64,000 nt of DNA from Aulostomus chinensis (taxonomy: Eukaryota; Chordata; Actinopteri; Syngnathiformes; Aulostomidae), in assembly GCA_037954235.1 (NCBI GenBank), contig JBBMOA010000013.1, forward strand, positions 17,191,501 through 17,255,500, written 5' to 3'. Made by a program: the position numbers and the translations under genes. A model generated the notes under the pieces. It saw nothing but the letters and a program-made list of their open reading frames with translations, was not told the DNA's origin and did no database searches. Of this stretch, positions 28,660 through 40,200 are shown piece after piece; the stretch's first letter is position 1, and each line of letters begins with the position of its first letter.

Positions 28660-30048
28660 CATTATGTAAACATAAGGTTTATTGCAAATGTGCAGTTGTA
28701 TCCAAATACTATAACAAACAAATATTTCATGGATACTTTTTTTACAGCAACAATACCGTTATCTTTACAAAACACATAGAAACTTGAGCTAAAAACAACA
28801 ACTTCTCCCTGTGAAGTTTTTACACATGGTCCTGGTTTTTTTGCTCGTCTTCTGCCGTTGTGAGCACGAAAAACAAAAACAAAAACAAGTCTTTGGTAGC
28901 TTGAAACCAGCAAGAAGAGCTCAGTATGGAAATGTATTCCTCTCTTTACTACCGACAGGCACTGTTGTCATGCCATCGTTTGTTTTTTTTTGGGGGGGGG
29001 GTTCTTCTTCTTTTTTCGAAGTTGGCATCCGAAACAAGTCCAGTCGGGAATCTGGAGTGCACGTGCGGCGAGGAATGATGGCTCGCCATCTCCACTGTTG
29101 TATTTACGTCAGGACATTCTCACGTGAGGAGCTCTTCCTCACCTCCTCCTCCCACACACCAAAATAATAATAATAATCTTTTAAGACCAATGGACAAAGC
29201 TCTTAATTTACAAGGTTTTTGTTTAGAATCACAAACAGAAATATGGCAGGATTCATTAACCCCCCCCCAACACACACACACACTCCCCCCCTCATAAGCA
29301 GCAAGCCCCAGATGGTTAAATGTGCTGAATCATGAGTGCCGCAGTCCAGCCTGGTCCTGCCCATTATTCTGGTTACATGTACATGAACAAACACACTCAC
29401 TCATACAAACACACACACACACACACACACAGGTGATGCTGCTGCAGGTACAGGAGACAGAGTTAGGGGTCCTGGGTAGAAATGTGAAGCTGGGACTCTT
29501 TCGATACTGAGCAAAATCCACGTCGGTGGTGTTGAGGACCGCCTCAGGTGGGTCACCTCTTGGTGAGCAGGAAGCGACCTCACCTGCACCCCCCCACACA
29601 CACACACACTCACTCACACACCCCTGCAGGACCAGCCCGATCACCACCTCCTGTCCTCACCCTCCTCTCTGGAGTAAAGGGCGTTTTAGTCAGAGGGGGG
29701 GTTTTTTTGGCTCGGAAGGGAAGGTTCCCCTCAGCCCTGAAAGCAAGCGCTCATCGGTGTCTAGTCAGCCCTCGCTCTAGTCTTGGCGCTTTTGTCAACA
29801 AGAAGAGACTACGACAAAGAGTTGGACGGTATCAGAGGACGGGCTGCACCGCTCAAGAGCCTCTGAAGTTCTGGTTTTGTGCTAGAGTCAACTGTTCTTT
29901 TGAGTCCCATCGGTCTTTTACAACCCCGATGCCATTCCTTCATAGTCTTGAAGGGTTTCTTGCCAGTAGCGATTTTTGTCACGCTAAAAAAATGGAGGTC
30001 CATTACTGTAAAGAGACAGTGGCTCTGCCCGCCCCAAGGCAGAGCCAC
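28660..30048 (-). other. tsc22d3: 3' UTR of tsc22d3
   Basis: The 1.39-kb stretch from the stop codon to the first good poly(A) signal has no conserved ORF. The long plus-strand frame across it (29548-30327) is a shadow of the CDS and of low-complexity sequence. On the plus strand it contains several CA tracts (29272-29284, 29409-29431, 29597-29611) and an (ATA)n run near 29164. The exact 3' end is inferred. Confidence 0.75.
28678..28683 (-). terminator. tsc22d3: Poly(A) signal AATAAA of tsc22d3
   Basis: Plus-strand TTTATT reads AATAAA on the minus strand. It is followed about 15-25 nt later by a plausible cleavage region and then a U-rich run (ttgttcttttta) typical of a downstream element. 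Other A-rich hexamers nearby are weaker. Confidence 0.75.
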
Positions 30049-30318
30049 TTATACAGCAGAGCCAGTGCTGTGGTTGCAGGTCTGCTGCTGCTGCTGCTGC
30101 TGCTGCTGGTCTGGGGTCACCTGGTTGCTCTGATTGTCCAGAACATCAGTTGGTATGCGGGACTGGAACTTCTCCAGCTGTTCTGGACTCGCCAGGTTCT
30201 TCAGCAGGTAGTTTTCTCTCTCCAGCTGGTTGTTTTTCTCCGCCAGCTCTTTGATTTGCTCTTTGAGGATTTCCACCTCCTCACGAACGGCGTACATCAG
30301 GTGGTTCTTGACCAGATC
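30049..30318 (-). CDS. tsc22d3: Terminal coding exon of tsc22d3: TSC box, leucine zipper, poly-Gln tail, stop
   Basis: The acceptor is ctcttgtcatgtcag, and 89 codons plus stop follow. The TSC box begins DLVKNHLMYAVREEVE; the zipper heptads lie at V70/L77/L84/L91/L98 (short-form numbering); then comes LASPEQLEKFQS, conserved to human. After that the tail diverges: where mammals have a Pro/Glu-rich region used for NF-kB p65 and Ras binding, this protein has an Asn/Gln/Thr-rich stretch and nine consecutive Gln encoded by pure CAG (30108-30082), then the conserved GSAV terminus. Confidence 0.96.
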   Translation of the reverse strand, partial: DLVKNHLMYAVREEVEILKEQIKELAEKNNQLERENYLLKNLASPEQLEKFQSRIPTDVLDNQSNQVTPDQQQQQQQQQTCNHSTGSAV

Positions 30319-31331
30319 CTGACATGACAAGAGGGGGAGAGACGGATCAGTCAAAAAAACAACAAAAAACAACATTCAGCTGAGATAGAAGGTGTTGTTA
30401 ATGTTTACTGACTCCTGAGAGAGTGAGATGTCCTCACTAACTCTGCACCACAAAAAAAATGTTCATGTTTATTCAATTTTGGGATTTCCTGCTGATACTA
30501 GTTTGTCACATGAGTAACCACATGCACGCTCGCTGTCACATCCCAAACAGAGCTGCTGTGTGTGGAATGGAAAGCAGTGTGGTGAAAACCACTCTGGCCA
30601 TTAGAAATCTGCGCTTCTGATCAGAGCATCAAATCGCTGATAAAATACTCCTATGTGCCAAGGAACATTTTGTCCTGGATTGTGAGGATGCGCATACGCC
30701 GCCGCCTCCACATGTGTAGTGTGAGAGCTCGCTTACCATGGCCTGCTCTATCTTGTTGTCGATGGCCACCACGCTAGCACCAGAGGCGCTGCAGAAGAAG
30801 AGGAAGAAGAAGAGGAGGAAGATGTTAATTAACTCCTCAAAACAAAAAAATTATAACTTCACTTCAGATTAATACAACATGACAGCATCAGTGTCCACAT
30901 CAGGGCAGGGCTTCCTGAATAGTCAGGCAGCAAAGTTTTGCAAACAAACCGCAAAATTGTTTTTGATTTGTTATAATTATTATTGTTGTTACTATGATCA
31001 TTATGAACTTGTCTAGTGAGAGTTTTCTGTCCCATGAATAACCGCAGGCTGCACCCTGTGTGAGACTTTAGCTTGTCTGTCCAAAGTTCAACAAAACAGC
31101 AGCAGCAAATATGAAACAGTAGGGGAGGCTTTTGGAAATAATCACGATCATTTCTAACAAGTTCTCCTAAAATGAAATGTTGCGTCCACGGGCGCTTCGT
31201 ATTTACCTGTTGTCAAGTTTGACGGACACAACATCCCCGCCGAGGAACGAGGAGAAGAACGATATTGAGAAGTTATGCAACTGGTAGACGGCCACCTCCA
31301 TTGGGGTTTTAGCGAACATGTCCGTGCTCAT
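30049..31331 (-). CDS. tsc22d3: TSC22 domain family protein 3, short isoform (GILZ), spliced CDS of three exons
   Basis: Join of 31331-31207, 30788-30737 and 30318-30049 gives 148 aa. GILZ is a non-DNA-binding leucine-zipper adaptor that, in mammals, dimerises and restrains NF-kB, AP-1 and Ras/Raf signalling downstream of glucocorticoids. Seen here: an N-terminus containing TPMEVAVYQLHNFSISFF, typical of the short form (residues 10-27); the linker ASGASVVAIDNKIEQAM (43-59); the TSC box from D60; and a zipper with V70, L77, L84, L91 and L98 exactly seven residues apart. The C-terminus ends in GSAV, as in mammals. Human GILZ is 134 aa; the extra length is largely a poly-Gln tract. All junctions are GT-AG and keep frame. 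The start is the first ATG in the inferred leader, with A at -3. The family call is near certain; isoform boundaries come from splice sites, not transcripts. Confidence 0.95.
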
Positions 31332-34300
31332 GTTCAGAACCAGACTCGTTTGGATAATACTTCTCGCCACGTTTGCGACTGGTCGGTCACCTACAAGTGT
31401 AAATCCGGGTTGTTTTCGTCTTAAATCGCGATGCACTAACTGGCAGCTCCGGCAGTGCAGTGTCGGTGAAGCTTCGCTGGTTAACAAGCGACTGTCTGAT
31501 GCTATTTCTGCCTCCGGCTGCTATATGAATGACTGCCCACGTGACGTCATCTGACGCGTGCATATTTTAGGCAAATTGTAACGGCGGTCAGATTTTACGG
31601 TGCCTTTAAGTGCAATAGGAAAACTTGGACCGTTAGTACCGGGGTGCAGACTTGGTGATAAATACTAGCAGCTGTCTTTTACATAAGCAGAGAGGAAGTG
31701 GAGCATTTACAAACACAAGAATCTGGTTCTAATTTACAATTTTGTGGATTATAGACGCTTATTTTCAGACTATTTTCATACGCTTTAGCCTCTTTTATGT
31801 AATGTTTATTTTGAAAGAGAACACATAAAAAACAGAAATCTTAGGTCAGCTGTGGTTGTTTTAAGTATGCGTGATATACAATGTGATTTGATGTGGTAGG
31901 ATGTGATTTGATGCCCAACAGCATCATGAAATATGATGCAACAGAGCATAACTACAAAATACCCATCACATCATTACTCCCGCTGGAGTTGTGTTGTCTT
32001 TTTTAATAACATTGTGATCACTCGTTAAGGATTTCAGTTTGTGTCATTGAGACTTCACATGAAAATAAAATGTAGTTTTAAAAGTGCCACGATACTCAGA
32101 AATGAAAACAAAAATACTTCATGATACCCTTAAAACTTTGCATTACACATAATAAAATAAGATAGAGATTGAACATCAATACCATGTTAGGATAAATTAT
32201 GTTACAATAACTTTTTACACCCACCAGACTAATTTTGGTAATTTCATACTTTTGTATAATTTTAGCTTCTGTTGCGGCTTTTCATTCATAAACAAGTCTT
32301 ATAAAAAAAAACAAGCCTTCAAAAAGCATTTGAATGCAGCACGCAACACGTCTGTCCCGCCACTGAACTGCCTAACATCTGTCTTCTACACAAAACTTCC
32401 ACGCAACTCTGATGATTCTAAGTGTTTCTCGCCCGTTTTAATAAGACTCAGTGTTTCTAATTATTACTGTTGGTGCAAGAACCTCGATTGTCTCGAGAGT
32501 CACTGAACACTGCAACTTGGCTTTTGTATAAATATACTTTTTTTTTAAATTGTTAAAAAAAAACATAAATAATTGATTAAGTAAGTCTTTACAATGGTAT
32601 GCATGTTGTTTACCTGTTCTGAAGGCCAAAAACAAAACTTGTACATGGCACAGAACAATAACGGAATGTACTGTAACATATATGCCACATATGCATATTG
32701 TGTACTTTTCCAGCCTCCCTCCCTCCCCTGGTAAATTTCCCATCTCTCTAGATCTGAACTCTATTGGTCTCTAGTGGTTGAAATGTATAATACACCCGCT
32801 CTCAAGGCTATAACATAACATGCTTGTTGTTCCAGATAGTATCTTGCAATGGATTTTTCCACACCTTTCCCTACTCTATAAATTAGTATTTCCGGATCTT
32901 TATCCTGCTTGGAAAACAGATGGAAAATTCTCAAAGGACAATATTGATTTATTTACGGACATGACACGCTTTACTGCAGCGATGTCTCCTGGACATACAG
33001 AAATCTACCTGGCAATTAAAAAAAAAAAAAAAAAACGGTTGTGTGACCTTTTGCACCACAGGTTCACATGTTGTGTTCTGGTGTGCGATGCAACTGTACT
33101 TGAGTGCTCTTGAAAAGTGTGATAAACCATTTGTGGAAGAAGTCAACCACAGAAAACACAGAGAAACAAAAACATACCTGCAGCTCTATGGCTGTTATTG
33201 AGCAACAGACTGTTTTCACTGGGGTGTACCAACATGTGTTAATGGCTTAAATATAACTGCTCAGCGGCTGTCACATTATGTTCCTTCTTTTATTGTATTG
33301 TAATTATCTGATTTGATACTGATAAGGGAATTTCAAGGACTCGTGCATTTAAAAAAAAAAAAACAACAACAACACACACCTGTAAAATTCCAGGTAGTTA
33401 ATTTATGTTCTACGGACTCTCTGCCAGCACTTTTTTGTCTATGCAGATCATTTCTTATCTTATAAAAAAATAGCATAGTTTAATATTCTGACAGTCCAGC
33501 CCACATAATTTTAAAAAGGGGAAAAAAAAAAAAAAGGAGAACTTCTGAGAACTTCCAGAACTAATCAGAGAATGAACTGGGATGTTTTTATCCTCCCGGC
33601 TTTGTCTCGTTTATTTAATCACTGCGTTGCGAGTCACAGAGACATTTTAAAAAAAAAAAAGTATTTTTTTTCCAAAAATTCTGAAATTGACCTATCCGGG
33701 TTTTTTTTTTTTAGATTCCCTCATATTTTTGTGTATTGCATGACCAAGTTTGGCATTCGCAAGTGGTTCCAAAGCTGGGCGATGGGCCGCGTTTTCCATC
33801 AGATGTCCCCTGATCAAGAGCCAACCGCATTATATAAGAGTGTGATTCATCTTCACCAATGGCTGAAGAAGAATCAGGCCGAGCCATGACGCCACCCTAC
33901 CAGTTGTTGTTGTTGTGATGAGGAGCATTTTTGACTGGCCGAATTCAAGATGCAACTCGAAATGAAGCACCGAAATCTTATCTGTCCGAAATCATTTATC
34001 TATCAAGAGGACTTTCAATCTGTTCCTGTTTATGTTCCATCAGCACGATTCCAATTTAGACAGCGTTAGAGTTTAGAGGGCCTGCAGGCTCGCCACAGGC
34101 TGACTTAAATGAAGCTGTCAGCGTGGGCTTGATGATTGCTTACAACCAGTGAATACTGAAAATTACATAGACTTGGACAGCCAGAGGAAGTTCTTATTAT
34201 CAAACCACCTCAGTCTTATAAACCCTGAATAGCAGCGAGGCACATGGCCTTGGTATGGCTGTCAATGTGTTTCGATGAGCTCACCACTCACTTTAATTTC

Positions 34301-37194
34301 TATTCTTGGATTGCATTATATATGTGTATATGTATATATATATGCAGTATATATGTATATATATATATGTACATAGATATTATGTGATTGGTTGTATTAC
34401 GTGTGCAGCACATGCTGAAGATGATGACAGGCTTGAAATAATCATCCAAAGGCTGGCAGAGATGTCAGACGCTCTTATTTCCGTGCAGCAAGCACAACAA
34501 CTAGCACAACAGCTAGCACAACAGCTAGCACAACAATCTCTGTTTGAAGTCAAACTAGCATTTTTAAAACAGTTAAATGCAAAATACATCACTGTTCTCT
34601 TACACCATGCATACATATCTATTTAAATCTGCTTTCAAGGGATTTTTGCTCTCTTAATTTTGACACGTTTCATTTGATTCCAGTCGTATTCCAGGCCCGC
34701 ACACAACAAACTCTTCCCCCACAACTCTGCATATTCCACATACTGACACTCTATTATCCCCTCCTGAACTGCTTTTGACATTCTCATTAGTCACTGACAT
34801 TTGCCAATCTATTACATCCTCTCACGCAATCTATCCTCTGCGACCACCACCACCCGTCCTACCCACCCCACTTACCGCCGATCTGGCCTCTTGAACAGGC
34901 TGGGTGAGTAAGGGGGCGAGATGCTCAGAGGTCTCTCATGATAGTTGAAGTGCTGGTAATGACAGCAATATCTCTGAGGTGGTTCAGATAGACGGAGGGC
35001 ACACACCGACCTGGGGGAGTGTGGCCGGGCGTGGGTGAACTCACAGGAACGGGTGTGAGACTGTCCCATCTTTGCCTCCAAATGACGGGAGCGTTTGGAG
35101 GGTCAGGAGCCCTTTGACCGTTTAGTCACTGTTCTGCTGTTTGTTCCAGACAACTGTGTTCTCAAAGCACAAAGAGGCAATTGAGAACAGATGATTCCTC
35201 TGGATATGCAGCCATAACTGAGTGCCATGCTCAGACTGGTACTTGTATGATGTCTTTCCAATGCAGTGAAACACAATGGCCTTAGATTCATGGTGACGAC
35301 AGTTTCCTGGAACGCCGCCACTTGTTTCATCTTTTATGTTTTATTTTACTTTTTTTTTTTTTTTTTTTTGCATCAGGCAGACAAAGAAAAAATCATCTCT
35401 GGGACAACTGGTCGTGGAGGGAGAAATCACTCATCATCCCGATCTTTGCTCGACCTCATTTCAACCCTGCTAAGAAGTCGTTGTTCCGTTATGTGAAACA
35501 ACCTTTTCTTCAAATCACGGTTGTATTCACTCTAAAATTCAGCCAAAACAGGAGCAAACATCTGTTTATGTGGTCATTTATATGGAACTGCTGTTGTTAC
35601 ACAACAGTTTATAATTTGTGTGAGGAGTCAAGATGAAGCAAATGGATGAACCTCATGTGGGAAAAACAAAAACAAAACAACAGATAACGTGTGTAGTGTT
35701 AACGCTTCAAAAAATTCTGGTTACGCGTATTAGTCAGCTTCAGTGAGGCTCTTTCTACATGTGTGGTATAATTAACATATCAATTTTCAGAGCGCTACTG
35801 GGGCAAAGGTGTGCGTGCTAAAGTAAGACACTTATGTAACGATTCCTTGCTTGCAGCTTTCTAATCTGACAGCTTCACATCTCCATCAGCGTGTGGAAGG
35901 TTTTAATCTGATGATTGTCTGTGAATTTTAATGCGCTGATGAGCTGCGAAAAGAAATCTTAAAGTAGCATGGGTTCCTTTTGAAAGAAGTATATGTGAGT
36001 TTAAAACATTCCTTAACACATGAGGATGTTAGATCGTCTATGTGCTAGCAGAAAGCATCGTTTAGCTCAGATTATATACTACAGATGTTAATGTTACGCT
36101 TACCTGAGTTTACTAAACTTCATTTCATCTTGTACAAGATGATATACACTTCATTCACTATAGCCCATACTGGAACTAATAGCAGTTTACAACAGAACAA
36201 GTGGTGCTGGAGTAAATGGAGCTTTACACATTATATTGCTGTTAACAAGCTTAGGGACTTGGTAGCATCTGGCACCAGGTTGGCATTCAGCAGACAAGAC
36301 TGTCATGTAAAGATTTACCTTGTGCGCTATCAGAGAGAATGTCCCCACCTCATTCACTGGGAATGAGAGAAAACACACACACACACACACACAAAAAGGA
36401 GACGGATGTTCTAGTGCAAACATGTACACATACCACACGCACATACATACATCCGCCACCTCTAACAGGGATTAGATAGAATTTGATGCACATAAGCATT
36501 TTACTAATGGGTCTTGTGGGGCCTCTTCAAAAGGTCAGAGGGCGTAGACTCAATTGGCCATGCAATGTTACATAGCAGTGAATTTGTATTAGCCACATTA
36601 AAGCATTAAAGCCCTCTGACACGCTACGGGTCGCCTGGTTTACCATTTAGAGAGCCAAAGGCCCGCTTGTTATTTTTTTCTCCTCTGGTATGCACACGCA
36701 TGCCTGAAACTAAAAATCTTGCATATCTACATAAGCAGCATTGCCATTAAGGATTCTGCTGTTGTTTAGTGGACACATTCCATTTTTCTTGGCGCAATCA
36801 AGGAATAGTGATACAAGAGTCTGTCTAAAACCCACTTTTCACTGAACCTGTGATTAACACACGACTTCCTGGATCATGGCCTAGAACAAAATGTCACAGA
36901 GTTCAGGGCCACCTGTCTATATTCATCTGCCTATGTTACTGTGGTGTACAGTGGACCTCAGCTGTCTTTGGTTGTGTGTATAAGTGTCAGTGGTGCCTTC
37001 AGCTGACATCAGCCTGGGTACATACTGTACTACAGTCGACCAATGAAGAAGTGATGTAATACTAGTAATACTTATCATAATAATGGTAAATGTTTCAGAT
37101 GCAAACCAAGGAGTTACTCAATGTGATTTTCTCTCAGTCTGCAGGTTTCATTTTTACTTTTTTGATGCCATCTGTTTTCAGTTTTACTTTTACC

Positions 37195-37262
<68 letters not shown>

Positions 37263-40200
37263 AACGGTTTTGACAAGATGTCGTAAAGATACCATGAGTA
37301 AGCACCAGCTCTCTGTCCAGCTCATACTTGAAATCAAATAAGAAGCATTGTTTACCTCCCCCCCAAAAATTGCATGGGAGTCTGCTTCAGTCATAGGAAA
37401 CAAATAAATTCAAAATAAGCAAACACATTTCAAGGATGCTTAATTTATACACCACGCCTACAAACTGCCACAATGTCAAGAATCCTTCAAAGTTGAATTA
37501 ATGCTTCATGTTCCAACCCTCCTGTGGTTGTGAGCTTTAGGTTCAGAGTTCACTGATACAAGCAGATGAAATAATATTCCTCCACAGGGCAGAAACAGGT
37601 TTAATCTAAGAGATAAAGTAGAGCGCTCACAGTTGCTGGCGCTACAGAGTCACTCACCTCTAGAGGTGCAAAGAGGCATTACAAGACGGATCGCAGCATC
37701 ACCGCCATCACTGTTTCTGCAACACGACTGACATGTCTTTGACATGACTTCAAGTATCAGTCACATATTTCTGATTCTGATTCAGACTCATAATCTGAAT
37801 GTAATGAATTCAAATATCAAAAATTGCAAACATTAGAATTTATTTCACCAATGTTTTTCTTCCTGACTGGCCAAATGTGAAATCGGTTATTTTTGGTTTC
37901 AAGTTTCACGTAACTTTTGCTTTCCTCCTCCTGTCCCTCCAGCCACATCTAATCCGGGTTTCTGTTTAATTCTTCCTCTCCATAAAACCCTTGTTCTGAT
38001 ATTTCTTCTTCTAGAGTTTGTCTCTGTCAGATTCTCAGTGCGTCTCTCCATTCCCCCTACCGTCCTCATCTTTTTCCGAACACGTCCTTGGCTGAGAGCA
38101 CAGCTGTGTGACCCTCAAGTCACTAACAACTGGGACGACACTGGGGGGAGCTGGGCCCTCAATGAGCCATCTCCCGGTGTGTGTTTATGTGCTTGCTAGT
38201 GTTTTTATTTGCTCGTGTGTATGCTAGCGCGTGCGGTGGGCCACACGTTTGCATACGTGCACTCTCATGCGCGTCTGGCTTTGTCAGCACGATCTGGATT
38301 TAACTGGATGATAGGCACCCTGCTAAACTCCCGCTGTCAGTGTCATCCAAACACAGAGTCGTTCCCACAGACTCCAGCGGACTCCTCCGCTGAGCATTAA
38401 AGCTAATCCTGTGTCACCTGCGAGGTAATGATGGAGCAATGACTAAGTTCCCATGGATAATTTAAGACAAGTCACCGGCGGTCATCGCTGTCGGAAAATG
38501 CATTAACAGCTTAAATATCTACATGAGTTTAATAAAACTGCCTTAGTCTGCACTATCTGATCGGAAAATACACAAGTAAAAAGTTGTCGTCTATAAAATG
38601 GAATGTATTACAAGAAGTTTTGACGGATCCGATCATAGGAGTCCTTGAAACGGCTCTGATTCACAACTAGGCAGCGACTCCATGAATTTGTGTTTCTACG
38701 TCTAAGTTTGCCTGAGGAAGTTTCATTCGCCTGCCTTCCGCTGATCCATAAACAAATGCTATTGTTCTCTTTTAACAAGACCACAAGAGTGATTCAGATC
38801 GTAATTCAATACATAAACTTCAATGAGCAGATGCTGATAGATGGAAGAAAACTACTCCGACAGTCCAGAAAAATGCAAGAACTTTGAAAACATGCTTGGC
38901 ATATGCATACTCCATATGTGTGACAAAACGTTTCCCCCAAAATCAGGATTCAGGATCTGCGTGAACAAATGCAAAATCTGAAATTTACAGATAATCTAAG
39001 GGTTCATCAAGCAGCAGAGTTATCATACTGTACGTGTATATGACAATGTTATTTTTTTAGACCGTAATTTTAAATCAACAGCAACAAACAAGACTGCAAA
39101 GTTAAATTGTTTCCTTTAACAAAGCAATTTCTGCATCAGGTTCCTTGGGTACAGGAAACCAAACCTCTGGTTGAGGGAACTATTCTGCTCTCCATCAAGT
39201 TTTTTTAAAATCTTTTTTTATTGAAGTTCTCCATTGAAAGCTTCGGCATCTGCAGTCAGACATCAGGCAATGCTGTGTTCATATGTAAATATGAAGTGGA
39301 ACCAAGCTGGACCGTTGTATTAAAACCATTCACTGAGTAAAGTTACTTTTACTTCTCTCAAGGGGGAACCTGACATAACTGGAGGCGCAGCTGTGAATCT
39401 GTACAACTCAGATCTCATGCATATTCAGCATTTCGTTTCACCCTCCAACCCAAATAGTTTCTCAGATTAAAAGCATTCATCTTTTGAAAATCTACAGGGG
39501 CAATAGGTCTGCACAGTCCCACAAGGGTACTGTGTCGATCACATGCAAAGAGGAAGGCGAACTGAGAGAACATGGTGTACAATGTTTCCTCAGCCTGTCT
39601 CCGTGGTGAGTATCCCCTACCGTTAGAGGACAGGCCAAGACGGACAAGGACAAGGCCAGATGTGCATGCCAAAGAGTGAAACAAATGAGTTCATGAACAT
39701 GACCAACTTAGGGAAAGTAAATGAGGACTTATCACAGTGTGCTCTTACAAGAACACGGCAGCCTTGGCCTTTTCTACGAGAGCAGCATCTCCAGCCCAGG
39801 TCCAGAACCTTCCTCAAAGGCAGTCCTGAGTTGTCCATGCTCATTTGAGGTGAGAGCAACCTTGACATCTAACCTCCAAGGTCTTTTTAGATCTGTCAAG
39901 TTTTCAATTGACCTCCAGTGGACCTTTGAGACAAATCTGGAGAAATTTCCTCGTGTCTTTGCAGAGATTCTCCAAACATGGCTCGTATGTACATAGGTAT
40001 ACGGGTAACCCGAACACATGATTCTGAAGGACATAAAAGATTAAAATAATATCAGTAATCGAAGCCCTGACGGTGATTTATCTGTTTTTTAAACAGATAT
40101 AAAAAGATATAAAATCCTGATGTCTCGAGATACCTGGGTAGTTATCAGTGGTTAATATTTAATGAAGTTTTACACTTCATGGAAGTACATATCTCAGATT

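Noticed and set aside
29548..30327. Plus-strand open frame of 259 codons, the longest in the window
   Set aside because: It is the antisense of the tsc22d3 terminal exon and 3' UTR; poly-Leu comes from the CAG repeat, and no protein family is recognisable.
30319..31206. Both small introns of the short isoform are exactly 418 nt
   Set aside because: The sequences show no similarity beyond splice sites, so the equal length looks like coincidence.
31332..31487. In-frame N-terminal extension of the short GILZ exon
   Set aside because: The extension begins at TTG, and no ATG exists upstream of 31331 in the leader; the family start matches 31331.
32820..33113. Plus-strand frame of 97 codons with ordinary-looking composition
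   Set aside because: No recognised family, no splice partners, and it ends through a poly-A (Lys) run; treated as chance.
33181..33230. GCAACAgacTGTTTT as a GRE upstream of short GILZ
   Set aside because: Three mismatches to consensus, including loss of a key contact base; too weak.
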